Shown here: positions 1-9,277 of the stretch, in pieces
How the letters are laid out: every line of letters starts with the position of its first letter
Numbering within the stretch: the first letter of the stretch is position 1
NCBI RefSeq assembly: GCF_001610835.1
Contig: NZ_CP011270.1
Coordinates: forward strand, 1,178,001-1,242,000
Direction: 5' to 3'
DNA length: 64,000 bases
DNA from: Planctomyces sp. SH-PL14
GTDB lineage: Bacteria > Planctomycetota > Planctomycetia > Planctomycetales > Planctomycetaceae
Program-made: the position numbers and the translations under genes
Notes under the pieces: generated by a model
Told to the model about the DNA's origin: nothing
What the model saw: the letters and a program-made list of their open reading frames with translations, nothing else
Databases searched by the model: none

Positions 1-261
1 CAGGCGAGCGGACTGACGCTGGACGCTTCCCGGGTCCGAGCGCTTCCCGATCATTTTCATTACGGCCCAGAAGACCTTCGAGCCCTGGGGGTCTGGGGGC
101 AGACGGGCGGAGCGAATGCGCTCATTACGACGCGGAAGGACCTCGTCAAAATTCCGGCCGCGGAACTGGAGGGGATTCCGTTGTGGGCCCTCAATCTGGA
201 GCTGGAGCCGGATCATCCCGACGTCCTCCTGTCTCACCTGGACAGAGCCCTCGCGGGATGA
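1..261 (+). CDS. lpxK: Tetraacyldisaccharide 4'-kinase LpxK, C-terminal part (cut by window edge)
   Basis: Frame 1 is open from the first base to a TGA at 259-261 and gives the last 86 residues of a protein. The segment has the pattern expected of the LpxK C-terminus: a LPDHFHYGPEDLRAL block (the F.DHH.Y...DL element), then ALITTRKDLVKI and a closing PLWALNLELEPD strand. LpxK phosphorylates the 4' position of the lipid A disaccharide at the inner membrane. The kinase P-loop would lie upstream of the window. lpxB at 53 kb and a FabZ-like gene at 32.9 kb fit a lipid A-making cell. The call rests on this short conserved tail, so it is good but not absolute. A copy of the dispersed repeat begins about 25 bp after the stop. 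Confidence 0.82.
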   Translation, partial: QASGLTLDASRVRALPDHFHYGPEDLRALGVWGQTGGANALITTRKDLVKIPAAELEGIPLWALNLELEPDHPDVLLSHLDRALAG

Positions 262-285
262 TGGTCGGTCCGCTGTGTCAGACCA

Positions 286-595
286 CGTCCTCGCCGGCAC
301 GACGCGATAGCTCAAACCCAATGTGCGACGGCAGCCGGGGTCAAGGGGGTCACCCCTTGCCGCCGGAGGCGCTTCCACGAGGAACCGTGGGACATAACGG
401 ACGCCCGCTTTGTGGAACCGGCGTTGAGGCCCCACCGCTCGCTTCGTAATCCCCGCGGGTTGGTGAGGGGGCATCCGACACGTTGTCCGCGCTTGGACAG
501 GTCCTCCTTCAGACATCTCTCGACGGCCAGGCCTCCGGCGGGCAAGGGGCATTCTGCCCCCTGCACCCCCTGACCAGGGTGCCCCTGGACCCGGT
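286..595 (+). repeat. Dispersed structured repeat, copy 1
   Basis: Copy 1 of the twelve-member family, in the orientation defined here as plus. Module order: TCGCCGGCACGAC, CTCAAACCCAATGTGCGACG (311-330), a GGGGTCAAGGGGGT..CACCCCTT hairpin, CCGCCGGAGGC, GGAACCGTGG, GCGGGTTGGTGAGGGGGCAT, TTGTCCGCGCTTGGACA, GCCTCCGGCGGGCAAGG and GACCAGGGTGCCCCTGGACC. It lies between lpxK and the ExbB-like gene. The rest of the 262-782 gap (596-782) shows nothing recognisable. Confidence 0.9.
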
Positions 596-782
596 GTTGC
601 TACTGAACGCCGTAGCCAGAACCGACCGCAGCTTTTAGGCTAAGCCGACGCGACAATCCCCAACGACCTCGCCCACCTGAGATTTGGACGAGTCATCCGA
701 ATCGGCCCGATCTCCGTTCCCCCAGAACGATCATCACGCCCGAACCCTCCGCGCTCCTCACACCGCCCTAACCCGATCCAAC

Positions 783-1463
783 ATGATCCCCGGACTGAAC
801 GCCGATCTTCTGAACCGGGTCTCCTCAATCTCGACCCACGTCATCGTCTCGGCGTTCGCCATCCACCTCTTCGTCTTCTTCCTCCTCTGGATCTGGTACC
901 GCCGCGACCTCCGCAGCATCGCCTCCAGCCTCTTCGACTTCACCAAAGGGATCCGCAACCAGAGCCTCCTCGACGGCAACGCCCACCTCTCCGACCAGAT
1001 CGACGCCTTCCTGGCGGACGTCCGCGATGTCCTCGACGACGACACCCGCGCGGCCGACCGCCGGCAGCTCCTCCTCCGGATGCAGTTCCTCGATGAGCGG
1101 AAGAGCTACCTGAACTCGATGGCCTTCGAGACCGTCTACAACATCGCCCGCGTGATGATCGAGGCCTACCCCGTCGCCGGCGTCCTCGGGACCGTTCTGG
1201 CGATCGGCGCCGCCCTCCAGCCCGACGTCGCCGGGAAGGTCGTGACCGTCAACCAGATCATCGCCCGCTTCGGCGAAGGGATCTGGGCCACCTTCGCCGG
1301 GCTGATCGCCGCCATCATCCTGATGTTCCTCAACAGCGTTCTCGAGCCCTCCTTCGACCGCCTCGCCGAGAACCGCCGCACCGTCCGTGAAGTGATCGCC
1401 CGCGCGAAGCGGGAGCTGGCCCTTGTCGCCGCCAACGACCCGGCGGGGGGAGGGCACGCATGA
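783..1463 (+). CDS. MotA/TolQ/ExbB-type proton-channel-like membrane protein
   Basis: A 226-residue protein with three predicted membrane spans (about 18-39, 128-146, 166-187). A long cytoplasmic segment separates the first span from the other two, as in ExbB/TolQ/MotA channel subunits. The stretch around 128-146 (YPVAGVLGTVLAIG) and the following GIWATFAGLIAAI resemble the conserved channel helices. The ATG at 783 is preferred over an in-frame start at 684, because the upstream 33 residues are polar and unconserved in character and the first span then sits near the N-terminus. It overlaps the next gene by ATGA (1460-1463), so the two are translationally coupled and probably form one complex. 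No TonB, TolA or OmpA-like partner is adjacent, so the work done with the proton flow is unknown. Confidence 0.7.
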   Translation: MIPGLNADLLNRVSSISTHVIVSAFAIHLFVFFLLWIWYRRDLRSIASSLFDFTKGIRNQSLLDGNAHLSDQIDAFLADVRDVLDDDTRAADRRQLLLRMQFLDERKSYLNSMAFETVYNIARVMIEAYPVAGVLGTVLAIGAALQPDVAGKVVTVNQIIARFGEGIWATFAGLIAAIILMFLNSVLEPSFDRLAENRRTVREVIARAKRELALVAANDPAGGGHA

Positions 1464-2212
1464 AGGCCCGCCGCCGACTCGTGTTCCAGCTCGTCCCGCT
1501 GCTGGACCTGATGCTGACCGTCATCTTCCTCCAGTACCTCGCGGTCCGCGAGCGGGAAGAGGAGACCCGCGTGGCCGCCGCCAGCGCCCAGTCCACCGCC
1601 CAGGATCTGGCGGGCCGCGTGGTGACGCTCGAAACCGCAGTCCGCGAGGCGACAACCCGCGGGGACCAGGCGGTCGAGCGGCAGGCCGCGATGGGCCGGA
1701 TGCTGGCGACGATGTTCGATCTCCCCGAAGCGAAGCTGAACGAGATCCTCGAGACGCTGCGAACCTCGCCGGTCGGCGATTCGCCCGCGGAGCGAAACGC
1801 CCTCCGCGAAAAAGTCCAGGGGATGGCGAACGCGACGCCCGGTCAGATGGTCCATCATCTCCTGACCTACGAGGAGATCCGGAAGCGGTGCGACGTCTGG
1901 GAACTGCACATCAACGCGGAGAGCGTCGCGACTCTCGACACGGGAGACCGGCAGCCGCGGGTGCGGATCAACCTCTCCGAGAACGAGGCGGTCGAGATCG
2001 AGCGGTTCGGCGAGGAGCTGGTGTCGCTCTACCGCGGGCTTCCGCAGCCGAAGAGCCTCGTCATCATCCTGCTCACGTACGATCGCCAGACCCGGCTCGC
2101 CGTGACCGAAGCGGTCGCGGGGGCCTTGCCCGGCGTCGTCGACAAGATGCGGCAGGCGGGAGGCGGACTCACCCGCTTTGAGTTCGCCGACCTCGGCGTC
2201 CGGTTGAAATAA
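1460..2212 (+). CDS. ExbD/TolR-like single-span partner of the upstream channel protein
   Basis: A 250-residue protein with a short basic N-terminus and one span at about 10-30 (FQLVPLLDLMLTVIFLQYLA). The PLLDLML stretch mirrors the PLIDV segment of ExbD/TolR/MotB helices, including the membrane aspartate that carries protons in those families. The span is followed by a charged, probably coiled-coil stretch (about 32-110) and a compact C-terminal domain. It begins inside the stop codon of the ExbB-like gene (ATGA), which supports a stator-like pair. There is no OmpA-type peptidoglycan-binding motif, so it is not a normal MotB. The role is inferred from topology and gene pairing only. Confidence 0.6.
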   Translation: MKARRRLVFQLVPLLDLMLTVIFLQYLAVREREEETRVAAASAQSTAQDLAGRVVTLETAVREATTRGDQAVERQAAMGRMLATMFDLPEAKLNEILETLRTSPVGDSPAERNALREKVQGMANATPGQMVHHLLTYEEIRKRCDVWELHINAESVATLDTGDRQPRVRINLSENEAVEIERFGEELVSLYRGLPQPKSLVIILLTYDRQTRLAVTEAVAGALPGVVDKMRQAGGGLTRFEFADLGVRLK

Positions 2213-2225
2213 AACCGATCCGCTG

Positions 2226-2267
2226 ACTGAAAACTGAAAACTCACAACGGATAACTCACTCACCACA
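2226..2267 (+). repeat. Heptamer array abutting the start codon of the CCA-enzyme gene
   Basis: Six consecutive 7-bp units run from 2226 to 2267 and end exactly at the ATG of the next gene: ACTGAAA, ACTGAAA, ACTCACA, ACGGATA, ACTCACT, CACCACA. The same ACTGAAA unit recurs at 21733-21760. The array replaces any recognisable Shine-Dalgarno sequence in front of the gene. Confidence 0.75.
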
Positions 2268-3542
2268 ATGTCGGACGAGCGTCGGGAATTCGCCGTGGAG
2301 GTCGTCCGGCGGCTGCGGGAGAAGGGTTTCGTCGCCTGCTGGGCCGGCGGCTGCGTGCGGGACCTGCTGATGGGCCGCGCGCCGCAGGACTATGACGTGG
2401 CGACGAGCGCCACCCCCTCCGAAGTCCGCACGGTGTTCGGCCCGCGAAAGACCCTCGCCGTGGGGGAGAGCTTCGGCGTCATCATCGTCAAAGGGGCGCC
2501 CCGGACGGGACACGTCGAGGTCGCCACCTTCCGCCGCGAAGGTCCTTACAGCGATGCCCGCCGGCCCGATCACGTCACCTTCTCATCTCCGGAAGAGGAC
2601 GCGAAGCGGCGCGACTTCACCATCAACGGGATGTTCTACGATCCCCTCGAAGAACGGGTGATCGACTACGTCGATGGACAGGCGGACCTCCAGGCCCGCG
2701 TCGTCCGCGCCATCGGCGATCCGCACGACCGGATGCGGGAAGACCGGCTGCGGATGCTCCGCGCCGTCCGCTTCGCGGCGATCCTCGATTTCGCCCTGGA
2801 GCCGCAGACGGCCGACGCCATTCGCGAGATGCGCGAAGGAGTCCGGCAGGTCAGCGCAGAGCGGATCGCCCAAGAGCTCCAGAAGATGCTTGTCCATCGC
2901 CGACGGCGGCGGTCGATCGAGCTGGCCGCCGACACCGGGCTCCTGCCGATCCTGATTCCCGAGCTCCCACCGCTCGATCCCGCGGCGCCGACGCCGGAGT
3001 GGAACGCCACGCTTCAAGCACTCGACGACCTGACGGCCCCCTCGTTCGAGATCGCGTTCTCGATCGTCCTTCGCACACTGGCCGCGCCGGCGAAGGGAAA
3101 GCGTTCCGGAGCGGGCGGCGCCGTTGACGAGATCTGCCTGCGGCTGCGGCTCTCGAATCAGCAGCGGAGCCACATCGTCTGGCTCGCGGAGAACCAGCGG
3201 GAGATGGACGGCCTGGAACGAGCCGAGCCCTGGGAGTGGAAGCGGTTCCTGCAGCAGCCCTGGGCCGCGGACCTTCTGACTCAGCAGTCGCTCGTCCGGC
3301 GGCACACCGGAGAGGACCTTGTTCCGATCGAGTTTCTGCTCGACCTCCGGTCCCGGCTGACCGCCGACGAGATCAATCCCCCGCCCCTCGTGACGGGGGA
3401 ATCGCTGATCGCCCGCGGATTGCCCCCCGGCCCCGGGTTCCGCGACATCCTCGACCGGATCCGCAACGCTCAGCTCAACGGCGAAGTCTCCACGCCGGAC
3501 GAAGCGCTCGCGCTGGTCGACCGGCTTCGGCCCTCATCGTAG
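2268..3542 (+). CDS. cca: CCA tRNA nucleotidyltransferase / poly(A) polymerase family protein
   Basis: A 424-residue class II nucleotidyltransferase. The head domain shows AGGCVRDLLMG (26-36), the metal-binding DYD at 41-43, and RRDFTINGMFYD followed by DYVDGQADL. The RNA/ATP-binding part has EDRLRMLRAVRFAA, the conserved EDxxR..R element. These enzymes add CCA to tRNA 3' ends in the cytoplasm, or poly(A) in the PcnB branch; the two cannot be separated reliably by eye. The length fits the CCA-adding group. The ATG directly follows a heptamer array with no visible ribosome-binding site. It converges with the lipoprotein gene on the other strand, with only 4 bp between the stops. Confidence 0.88.
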   Translation: MSDERREFAVEVVRRLREKGFVACWAGGCVRDLLMGRAPQDYDVATSATPSEVRTVFGPRKTLAVGESFGVIIVKGAPRTGHVEVATFRREGPYSDARRPDHVTFSSPEEDAKRRDFTINGMFYDPLEERVIDYVDGQADLQARVVRAIGDPHDRMREDRLRMLRAVRFAAILDFALEPQTADAIREMREGVRQVSAERIAQELQKMLVHRRRRRSIELAADTGLLPILIPELPPLDPAAPTPEWNATLQALDDLTAPSFEIAFSIVLRTLAAPAKGKRSGAGGAVDEICLRLRLSNQQRSHIVWLAENQREMDGLERAEPWEWKRFLQQPWAADLLTQQSLVRRHTGEDLVPIEFLLDLRSRLTADEINPPPLVTGESLIARGLPPGPGFRDILDRIRNAQLNGEVSTPDEALALVDRLRPSS

Positions 3543-3546
3543 TTCA

Positions 3547-5178
3547 CTACCGGGCGGCGCGGAGCCGGCGGGCGAGTCCGACCAGCACGACGCCGATCGC
3601 GACGATTCCCCCGGTCAGGGCCCAGCCCCTGGTGCCGCTGCCGCTGCTCTCGGTGCTGGCCGCCGCGACGAGGTCGTCATCCCATGCGATGTCGAGCCGG
3701 GAACCGGTGCTCTCCTGCGACGGGAGGAGCGGGCCGGTCGGCGTGAACGCGATCTCGGTCGACGCGGCGGCCCCGGTGGCGGGACCGTGAGAGTGCATGG
3801 ACTCGATCGCCGGGAGCTTGGGCTGGAAGAGCTCTCCGCCGGAGGCCGTGCTGGCGTCGCGATCTTCGAAAGGCCGCAGCTCGGCGATGCTCTTCCGTTC
3901 CTCGATCGCCGGAACGACGAGTCCGAGGGTATCGGGCGTCCCGATCCCGTCCGCGGAGGAGATGGCACTGCTGAGGATCACCGGCGATTCGCCCGACGAA
4001 TTCTTCCAGGCGGCGGCCGGGAGATCCCCGCCCGGCCTGGTGCTGGCGAACCCTGCGGCATCGTGCTCCGAACCGTGTTCGGCGGCGCCAGGGCGTTCCG
4101 AAGTCATCGAGGCGAACTTCGACTTTGGCGAGTTGGACGCCGAACGCCAGGCGGCAAAGTGCGTGGCCGCCTCCGAGAACTGGTCGGACGAGGCTGACGC
4201 GTTGGTCTCGGCGTGCGACTTCGGAGCGGCGGCGTTCCTGGTCCCGGCGAGTTCCTTGCCCGGACCGTTGGAGCCGGACCGCGCCGCGAGTGTGATCTCG
4301 CGATCGATGAGCCGGACGAGGTCGGAGGGATGCTCTTCCTCGGGTGAGAAGTGGACCTTGTCGCGGGAGGCGACCCGTTCCGCCAGGAGAGCCGTGCGGT
4401 AGGCGGAGAAGAGCTCGCCGCGGCTCAGCAGCAGCCGGGCCGAGACCATCAGGCGGTCGACCTGGAAGCGGGTTTCGGCCGAGGCGGACTTCGGTGCGTC
4501 GAGAGACGCCGTCCCGACGTTCTTCGACGCGGGAGTCTTGGCGGCGACGTCCCGGTTGGCCGGGGTCCGGCTGTTGGACGCAGCGGTGTCCTTTGTGGAT
4601 TTCTGGGCCCAGGCCTGCCGGTCCGCGGCGGGCTGCTGGGGGGCCGAATCCAGAGTCGCTTTGCCAGGAGCCTGGGCAGCGACCGGTTCGACCCGTTGCC
4701 GGCCTGCGCCGTCGACCCACGAGGCGCCGGCGAGCTGGACTTCCTGTCCGGCGTCATCGACCTGGCGGCGTTCCCCTTCGCTCCCGGGAGCCGGCTGGCG
4801 GCTGGCGGGCGGAGGTGTCTGCGGCCGGTTGGCGGCCACGGCCGGCGGGGCGGCGGGTGTCGACGAACGACGCGGGTTGAGGCCGCTCTGATCGTACGGC
4901 ACGGGCCGCGTGTCGGTCCGGGCGACGCGGTTGTCGGGCGTCGGTGTGACAGCCGTCGAACCGCGAGGAGCGACCGGTCCGCCGGCGAGAGCGGACTCCC
5001 GTTTCCGGGCGACCGACTCCTGTTCGGCTTCGACGACGGCGGATCCCGACATATCGGGCAGTTCAGCCACAGCGCTTGGCTTGGCGCATCCGCCAACGGC
5101 CAATGAAAGCGACGCCGTGACCGTGAGATAATTCGCGATGGCGCGAGGCCACCGGACAGCGCAAGAAGTGGTGCGCAT
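3547..5178 (-). CDS. Lipoprotein of unknown function with a C-terminal membrane anchor
   Basis: A 543-residue protein. A basic N-terminus and hydrophobic stretch lead to a lipobox-like V-G-G-C ending at Cys31, so it is probably lipidated. Most of the chain is low-complexity (Ala, Pro, Ser, charged) with no recognised domain. A predicted helix near residues 210-260 carries an FSAYRTALLAERVASRDK segment. The last 30 residues form a hydrophobic helix followed by an arginine-rich end (WALTGGIVAIGVVLVGLARR). That layout resembles C-terminal sorting anchors. Having both an N-terminal lipid and a C-terminal span would be unusual. An AGGGGG motif lies upstream of the ATG. No function can be assigned. 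Confidence 0.7.
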   Translation of the reverse strand: MRTTSCAVRWPRAIANYLTVTASLSLAVGGCAKPSAVAELPDMSGSAVVEAEQESVARKRESALAGGPVAPRGSTAVTPTPDNRVARTDTRPVPYDQSGLNPRRSSTPAAPPAVAANRPQTPPPASRQPAPGSEGERRQVDDAGQEVQLAGASWVDGAGRQRVEPVAAQAPGKATLDSAPQQPAADRQAWAQKSTKDTAASNSRTPANRDVAAKTPASKNVGTASLDAPKSASAETRFQVDRLMVSARLLLSRGELFSAYRTALLAERVASRDKVHFSPEEEHPSDLVRLIDREITLAARSGSNGPGKELAGTRNAAAPKSHAETNASASSDQFSEAATHFAAWRSASNSPKSKFASMTSERPGAAEHGSEHDAAGFASTRPGGDLPAAAWKNSSGESPVILSSAISSADGIGTPDTLGLVVPAIEERKSIAELRPFEDRDASTASGGELFQPKLPAIESMHSHGPATGAAASTEIAFTPTGPLLPSQESTGSRLDIAWDDDLVAAASTESSGSGTRGWALTGGIVAIGVVLVGLARRLRAAR

Positions 5179-5313
5179 AGGTCGTTTCCCCCTGTTAAGA
5201 CCTGATAGAAATATCGACCGCGCTGAATCGACCGCATGAACTCAATGGTTCGGATGTTCCAAGTTTTCCGTGGGAGGGGACGTTGCCGAAGGGATGGGGG
5301 CTGCTTCGAACAA

Positions 5314-5630
5314 CGTCCTTGCCGGCACGACTCGGTCAGCTCAAACCCAACGTGCCACGGCAGCCTGGGGTCAAGGGGGTCTCACCCCCTTGCCGCCGGA
5401 GGCATTTTCGCTCTGAACCGTGGGACACAGCGGATGTCCCCTTTGGGGAACCGGCGGTGAGGACTCCCCGCTCGCTTTGTAATCCTCGCGGGTTGGTGAG
5501 GGGGCATCCGACGCGTTGTCCGCGTTTGGAGACGCGCTCCTTCAGAAAGATCGAGACAGGCCAGGCCTCCGGCGGGCAAGGGGGCGTTGCCCCCTTGCAT
5601 CCCCCACCAGGGGTACCCCCTGGACCCCGG
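5314..5630 (+). repeat. Dispersed structured repeat, copy 2
   Basis: Plus-oriented full-core copy, with GTCCTTGCCGGCACGAC at the left, CTCAAACCCAACGTGCCACG, the AAGGGGGTCTCACCCCCTT hairpin, GCGGGTTGGTGAGGGGGCAT, GCCTCCGGCGGGCAAGGGGG and the CCAGGGGGTACCCCCTGG-type palindrome near the right end. It is one of only two copies lying between divergent genes (the lipoprotein and the FtsX-type permease). The remainder of 5179-5712 holds nothing else recognisable. Confidence 0.92.
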
Positions 5631-5712
5631 CAGGGCGTGGGTCGCGTTCGCTGACGAAGGCGGGCCGCGACCACTACAGTGAGAAAATCCTCACCCGTTT
5701 GTGATTCCGCTT

Positions 5713-8700
5713 ATGACTTTGAACCTCTCCCGGTTCGTCCTCCGCAGCCTCCGCCACTACTGGCGGAATAGCGCCGCAGTCATCCTCGGAATCATCGCCG
5801 CCACCGCCGTCATCACCGGCGCCCTCATCGTCGGAGACTCCGTCCGCGACAGCCTCCGCCAGATGTCGCTCGACCGCCTCGGCCAAATCGATCACGCCCT
5901 CATCGGCCAGCGATTCTTCACCGAAGGACTCGCCCAAGCCCTCGCCACCGAAGCCCCCGACGTCTCCGGCATCGCCCCCGCCATCGCCATCCGCGGCAGC
6001 ATCTCCGTCCGGCTCCCCGACGGCAAAGACCAGGTCCGCCGCGCCGGAAACGTGAATGTCTACGGCGTCGACTCCCGCTTCTGGAAACTCGGCAACGAGG
6101 ACCGGCCGGAGTTCTCCTTCGTTGCCAACCGCCGCCTGGCCGAACAGCTCCAACTCAAAACCGGCGACAACGTCAGCGTCGTCGTCGAGATCCCCGCCGC
6201 GATCCCGCGCGACGCCCTGCTCGGCGAGCGGGACGAGACCAGCACCGAACTCCTCCTGGACGTCACGGCGATCGCCGAGGACGAATCCATGCCGGGACGC
6301 TTCGGCCTCAACCCGACGCAGCAACTGCCACTCAACGCCTTCGTCCCCCTGGAAGCGCTGCAGCAGCAGATGGGACTCGCCCAGGTCCGGCCGACGCGCC
6401 GCAATCCGGAGTCCCGCCCCGGCCGCATCAACGCCCTCTTCGTCGCCACAAAGGACGGCCAGCTCGGCCAGCCAACCGCCGACACATTGACCGCCCTCAC
6501 GGCCCGAAAAGCGACGCTCGACGACCTGGGTCTCAAGGTCAAGCCGCACCCCGACCACGGCTACGTCTCGATCGAAAGCGAGCGGATGATCCTAGAGGAC
6601 TCCCTCTCCGAACGGGCCCTCGGCCTGTTCTCTCCCGAGCGAACCTCCGCCTCGCTGATCTATCTCGTGAACGAGATCCACGGCGCCGCCGATCCGTCGA
6701 AGTACGGGATGTACTCGGTCGCGGCGGGCATTAACTTCGTCGACCGTCCCCCGTTCGGGCCGTTCCGCTATCTTGCCGGCGGCCCCCCCGCGCCGGACGA
6801 GACCGACGGAATCGTGCTGAACGAATGGGCCGCGCAGGACCTCGGTGTGAAGGTCGGCGACCGGATCGATGCCGCCTACTACGTCGTCGGCGACCGGGGA
6901 GAGCTGCCCGAGAGCCAAACGTCGTTCACGGTCCGGGGGATCGCGGCGCTCGACGGTGCGGCCCTCGACCGCGGTTATGCCCCGGACGTCCCCGGTGTCA
7001 CGGACGCGGAGACCTACGGCGACTGGCGGGAGCCGTTCCCGCTGAAGCGCGACCGCATCACTCCCCGCGACGACGACTTCTGGGAACAGTACAGGACGAC
7101 GCCGAAGCTGTTCCTCCCGCTCAAGGCCGCGCAGTCGCTCTGGAAGAGCCGCTACGGCCAGTACACGACGATCCGGATCGCCCCGGCCGAGAACCAGAGT
7201 CTTCCCGATCTGACAGCCGATGCCGGGGCCAAACTCCTCGCGGCCCTGACCCCCGACGATACCGGCCTGCGGTTTCTTCCAGTCAAGGAACAGGGGCTGC
7301 TCGCCTCCGAGAAGTCGGGAGACTTCACCGGGCTGTTCATCGGTTTCAGCTTCTTCCTGATCGTCGCGGCGTCGCTCCTGATCGGCCTCCTGTTCCGGCT
7401 CGGGATCGAGCGGCGGATCCGGGAGTTCGGTCTCCTGTCCGCCGTCGGATGGCCTCCCTCACGCGTTCGAAACGCATTCGTGCTCGAAGGGGCGTTCCTC
7501 GTCCTCATCGGCATCATTCTGGGAGCCGCCGCCGGCGTCGCCTACGCCGAACTCATGATGTACGGACTCCGGACGTGGTGGATCGGGGCGGTCGGAACGC
7601 GGTTCCTCTTTCTCTCGGTCCATCCGGCGACGCTCGCCATCGGAGCGGCGATCTCGGCCGTCGTCTCCCTCCTGGCGATCCTATGGGGCCTGCGGCAGCC
7701 GCGACGGTACACGACGCGCGAACAGCTCTCCGGAGCCAGCGAGGCGACGGAAGGAACCCGCCCGGGACGCGGCGGATGGTCACGGGGGATCGCGGCCGGC
7801 GGACTCGGACTCGCCGGGCTGCTCCTCATCGCGTCGCTGACGGGGCTGGTCCCGCAGACGGAAGCCTTCGGCGGGTTCTCGTGGCAGATCGTGGCCTTCT
7901 TCGTCACCGGGATCGCGGCCCTGACCGGATCCCAGGCGGCGTTCGCGGCTTGGCTCGCCTCGGACCGCGCGGTGACGGTCCGAGGACGCGGGGCCGCGGC
8001 GACCGCGCGGCTCAGCCTTCGCAACGCCTCCCGTCATCGCTCGCGAAGCCTGTTGACCGCGAGCCTCCTCGCGAGCGCCGTCTTCGTCGTCGTCGCGGTC
8101 GCGGCGGGACGACGGAACCCGGCCGTCGAGAAGCCGGAGCCGCATTCCGGCAATGGCGGGTTCACGCTCGTCGCCCAGACCAGCAGTCCCCTGCTCTACG
8201 ATCTGAACACGTCGGCGGGCCGCGCCAAACTCGGACTGAACCCGAACAACGATCCGGCCGTCGACGCCCTCGCGGCGGAGATGCGTGTCGCGAGCTTCCG
8301 GACGAAGCCCGGCGAAGACGCCAGCTGTCTCAACATCTACCGGACGAGCGTCCCCACAATCCTCGGGCTTCCCGAAGCGACGCTGGAGGAGTTCTCGAAG
8401 TCGAAGCGGTTCAAGTTTGCCGACACCCCCTCGGCCGATCCCTGGCCGCTGCTGCTGAAACCGGCCGCGCACGGCGGGATTCCGGTCTTCGGGGACATGA
8501 ACACCCTCATGTACTCGCTTCACAAGGGGATCGGCAGCTCGATCGAAGCCCGCGACGCCAACGGCTCGCCCGTCACGCTGGAGGTGGTCGGGATGCTCGA
8601 CGCCAGCGTCCTTCAGGGGGTGCTGGTGATGTCCGAGGCGAACTTCCTGAAGCTCTATCCCGACTCCGGCTTCCGCGACTTCCTCATCGAGTGTCCGGTC

Positions 8701-9189
8701 GAGAAGGCGGATGAGATCTCGACGCTGCTCGAATCGCGGCTGGGCGATTCCGGGTTCGATGCTGAGCGGGTCGCCGTCCGGCTGGCCGATTTCCTAGCAG
8801 TCCAGAACACCTACCTCTCGACGTTCCAGAGCCTCGGCGGGCTGGGGCTCCTGCTCGGGACACTAGGGCTGGCGACCGTCATGCTCCGCAATGTCCTCGA
8901 ACGCCGCGGAGAGCTGGCCCTGATGCGGGCGATCGGGATCGGCAACCGCCGCGTGGGGGCGATGGTGCTGGTCGAGAATCTCTTTCTCGTGGCGATGGGA
9001 ACGCTCTCCGGCGCGGGGGCGGCGCTCCTTTCGATGGGGCCGCATCTGCGGACCGCGGGGGCCGATGTTCCGTGGGGCTCGCTCCTGATGCTGGTCTCCG
9101 GGGTGATTGCGATCGGAGCCATTGCCGCACTCGGGGCGGTTTGGAACGCCGTTCGCTCGCCGATCGTCTCTACCCTGCGAGGCGAGTGA
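5713..9189 (+). CDS. Large FtsX/MacB-type ABC transporter permease
   Basis: About 1158 residues. An N-terminal span (FVLRSLRHYWRNSAAVILG onward) leads into a long MacB-like extracytoplasmic region. A first FtsX core of four or so spans covers about 545-680 and is followed by more hydrophobic segments (about 690-740). A second periplasmic part precedes a C-terminal FtsX core (about 1010-1158, with VMLRNVLERRGELALMRAIG). This duplicated plan is that of lipoprotein-export or efflux permeases of the LolCE/MacB type. No ATPase subunit gene lies within the window, so the partner must be elsewhere. A GTG at 5701 in frame is an alternative start, and neither has a clear ribosome-binding site. The substrate is unknown. 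Confidence 0.8.
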   Translation: MTLNLSRFVLRSLRHYWRNSAAVILGIIAATAVITGALIVGDSVRDSLRQMSLDRLGQIDHALIGQRFFTEGLAQALATEAPDVSGIAPAIAIRGSISVRLPDGKDQVRRAGNVNVYGVDSRFWKLGNEDRPEFSFVANRRLAEQLQLKTGDNVSVVVEIPAAIPRDALLGERDETSTELLLDVTAIAEDESMPGRFGLNPTQQLPLNAFVPLEALQQQMGLAQVRPTRRNPESRPGRINALFVATKDGQLGQPTADTLTALTARKATLDDLGLKVKPHPDHGYVSIESERMILEDSLSERALGLFSPERTSASLIYLVNEIHGAADPSKYGMYSVAAGINFVDRPPFGPFRYLAGGPPAPDETDGIVLNEWAAQDLGVKVGDRIDAAYYVVGDRGELPESQTSFTVRGIAALDGAALDRGYAPDVPGVTDAETYGDWREPFPLKRDRITPRDDDFWEQYRTTPKLFLPLKAAQSLWKSRYGQYTTIRIAPAENQSLPDLTADAGAKLLAALTPDDTGLRFLPVKEQGLLASEKSGDFTGLFIGFSFFLIVAASLLIGLLFRLGIERRIREFGLLSAVGWPPSRVRNAFVLEGAFLVLIGIILGAAAGVAYAELMMYGLRTWWIGAVGTRFLFLSVHPATLAIGAAISAVVSLLAILWGLRQPRRYTTREQLSGASEATEGTRPGRGGWSRGIAAGGLGLAGLLLIASLTGLVPQTEAFGGFSWQIVAFFVTGIAALTGSQAAFAAWLASDRAVTVRGRGAAATARLSLRNASRHRSRSLLTASLLASAVFVVVAVAAGRRNPAVEKPEPHSGNGGFTLVAQTSSPLLYDLNTSAGRAKLGLNPNNDPAVDALAAEMRVASFRTKPGEDASCLNIYRTSVPTILGLPEATLEEFSKSKRFKFADTPSADPWPLLLKPAAHGGIPVFGDMNTLMYSLHKGIGSSIEARDANGSPVTLEVVGMLDASVLQGVLVMSEANFLKLYPDSGFRDFLIECPVEKADEISTLLESRLGDSGFDAERVAVRLADFLAVQNTYLSTFQSLGGLGLLLGTLGLATVMLRNVLERRGELALMRAIGIGNRRVGAMVLVENLFLVAMGTLSGAGAALLSMGPHLRTAGADVPWGSLLMLVSGVIAIGAIAALGAVWNAVRSPIVSTLRGE

Positions 9190-9277
9190 CCGGGCGATCG
9201 GGATCTTGGGCTCGCGGGATTGGAGCGGGCCCATAGAATCCGCTCGTCACGAGCCGAACCACCGAGGAGCAACGTCA

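Noticed and set aside
5713-9189. Permease gene as a pseudogene because no ATPase gene is adjacent
   Set aside because: The frame is intact with both FtsX cores. ATPase genes for such permeases are often unlinked.
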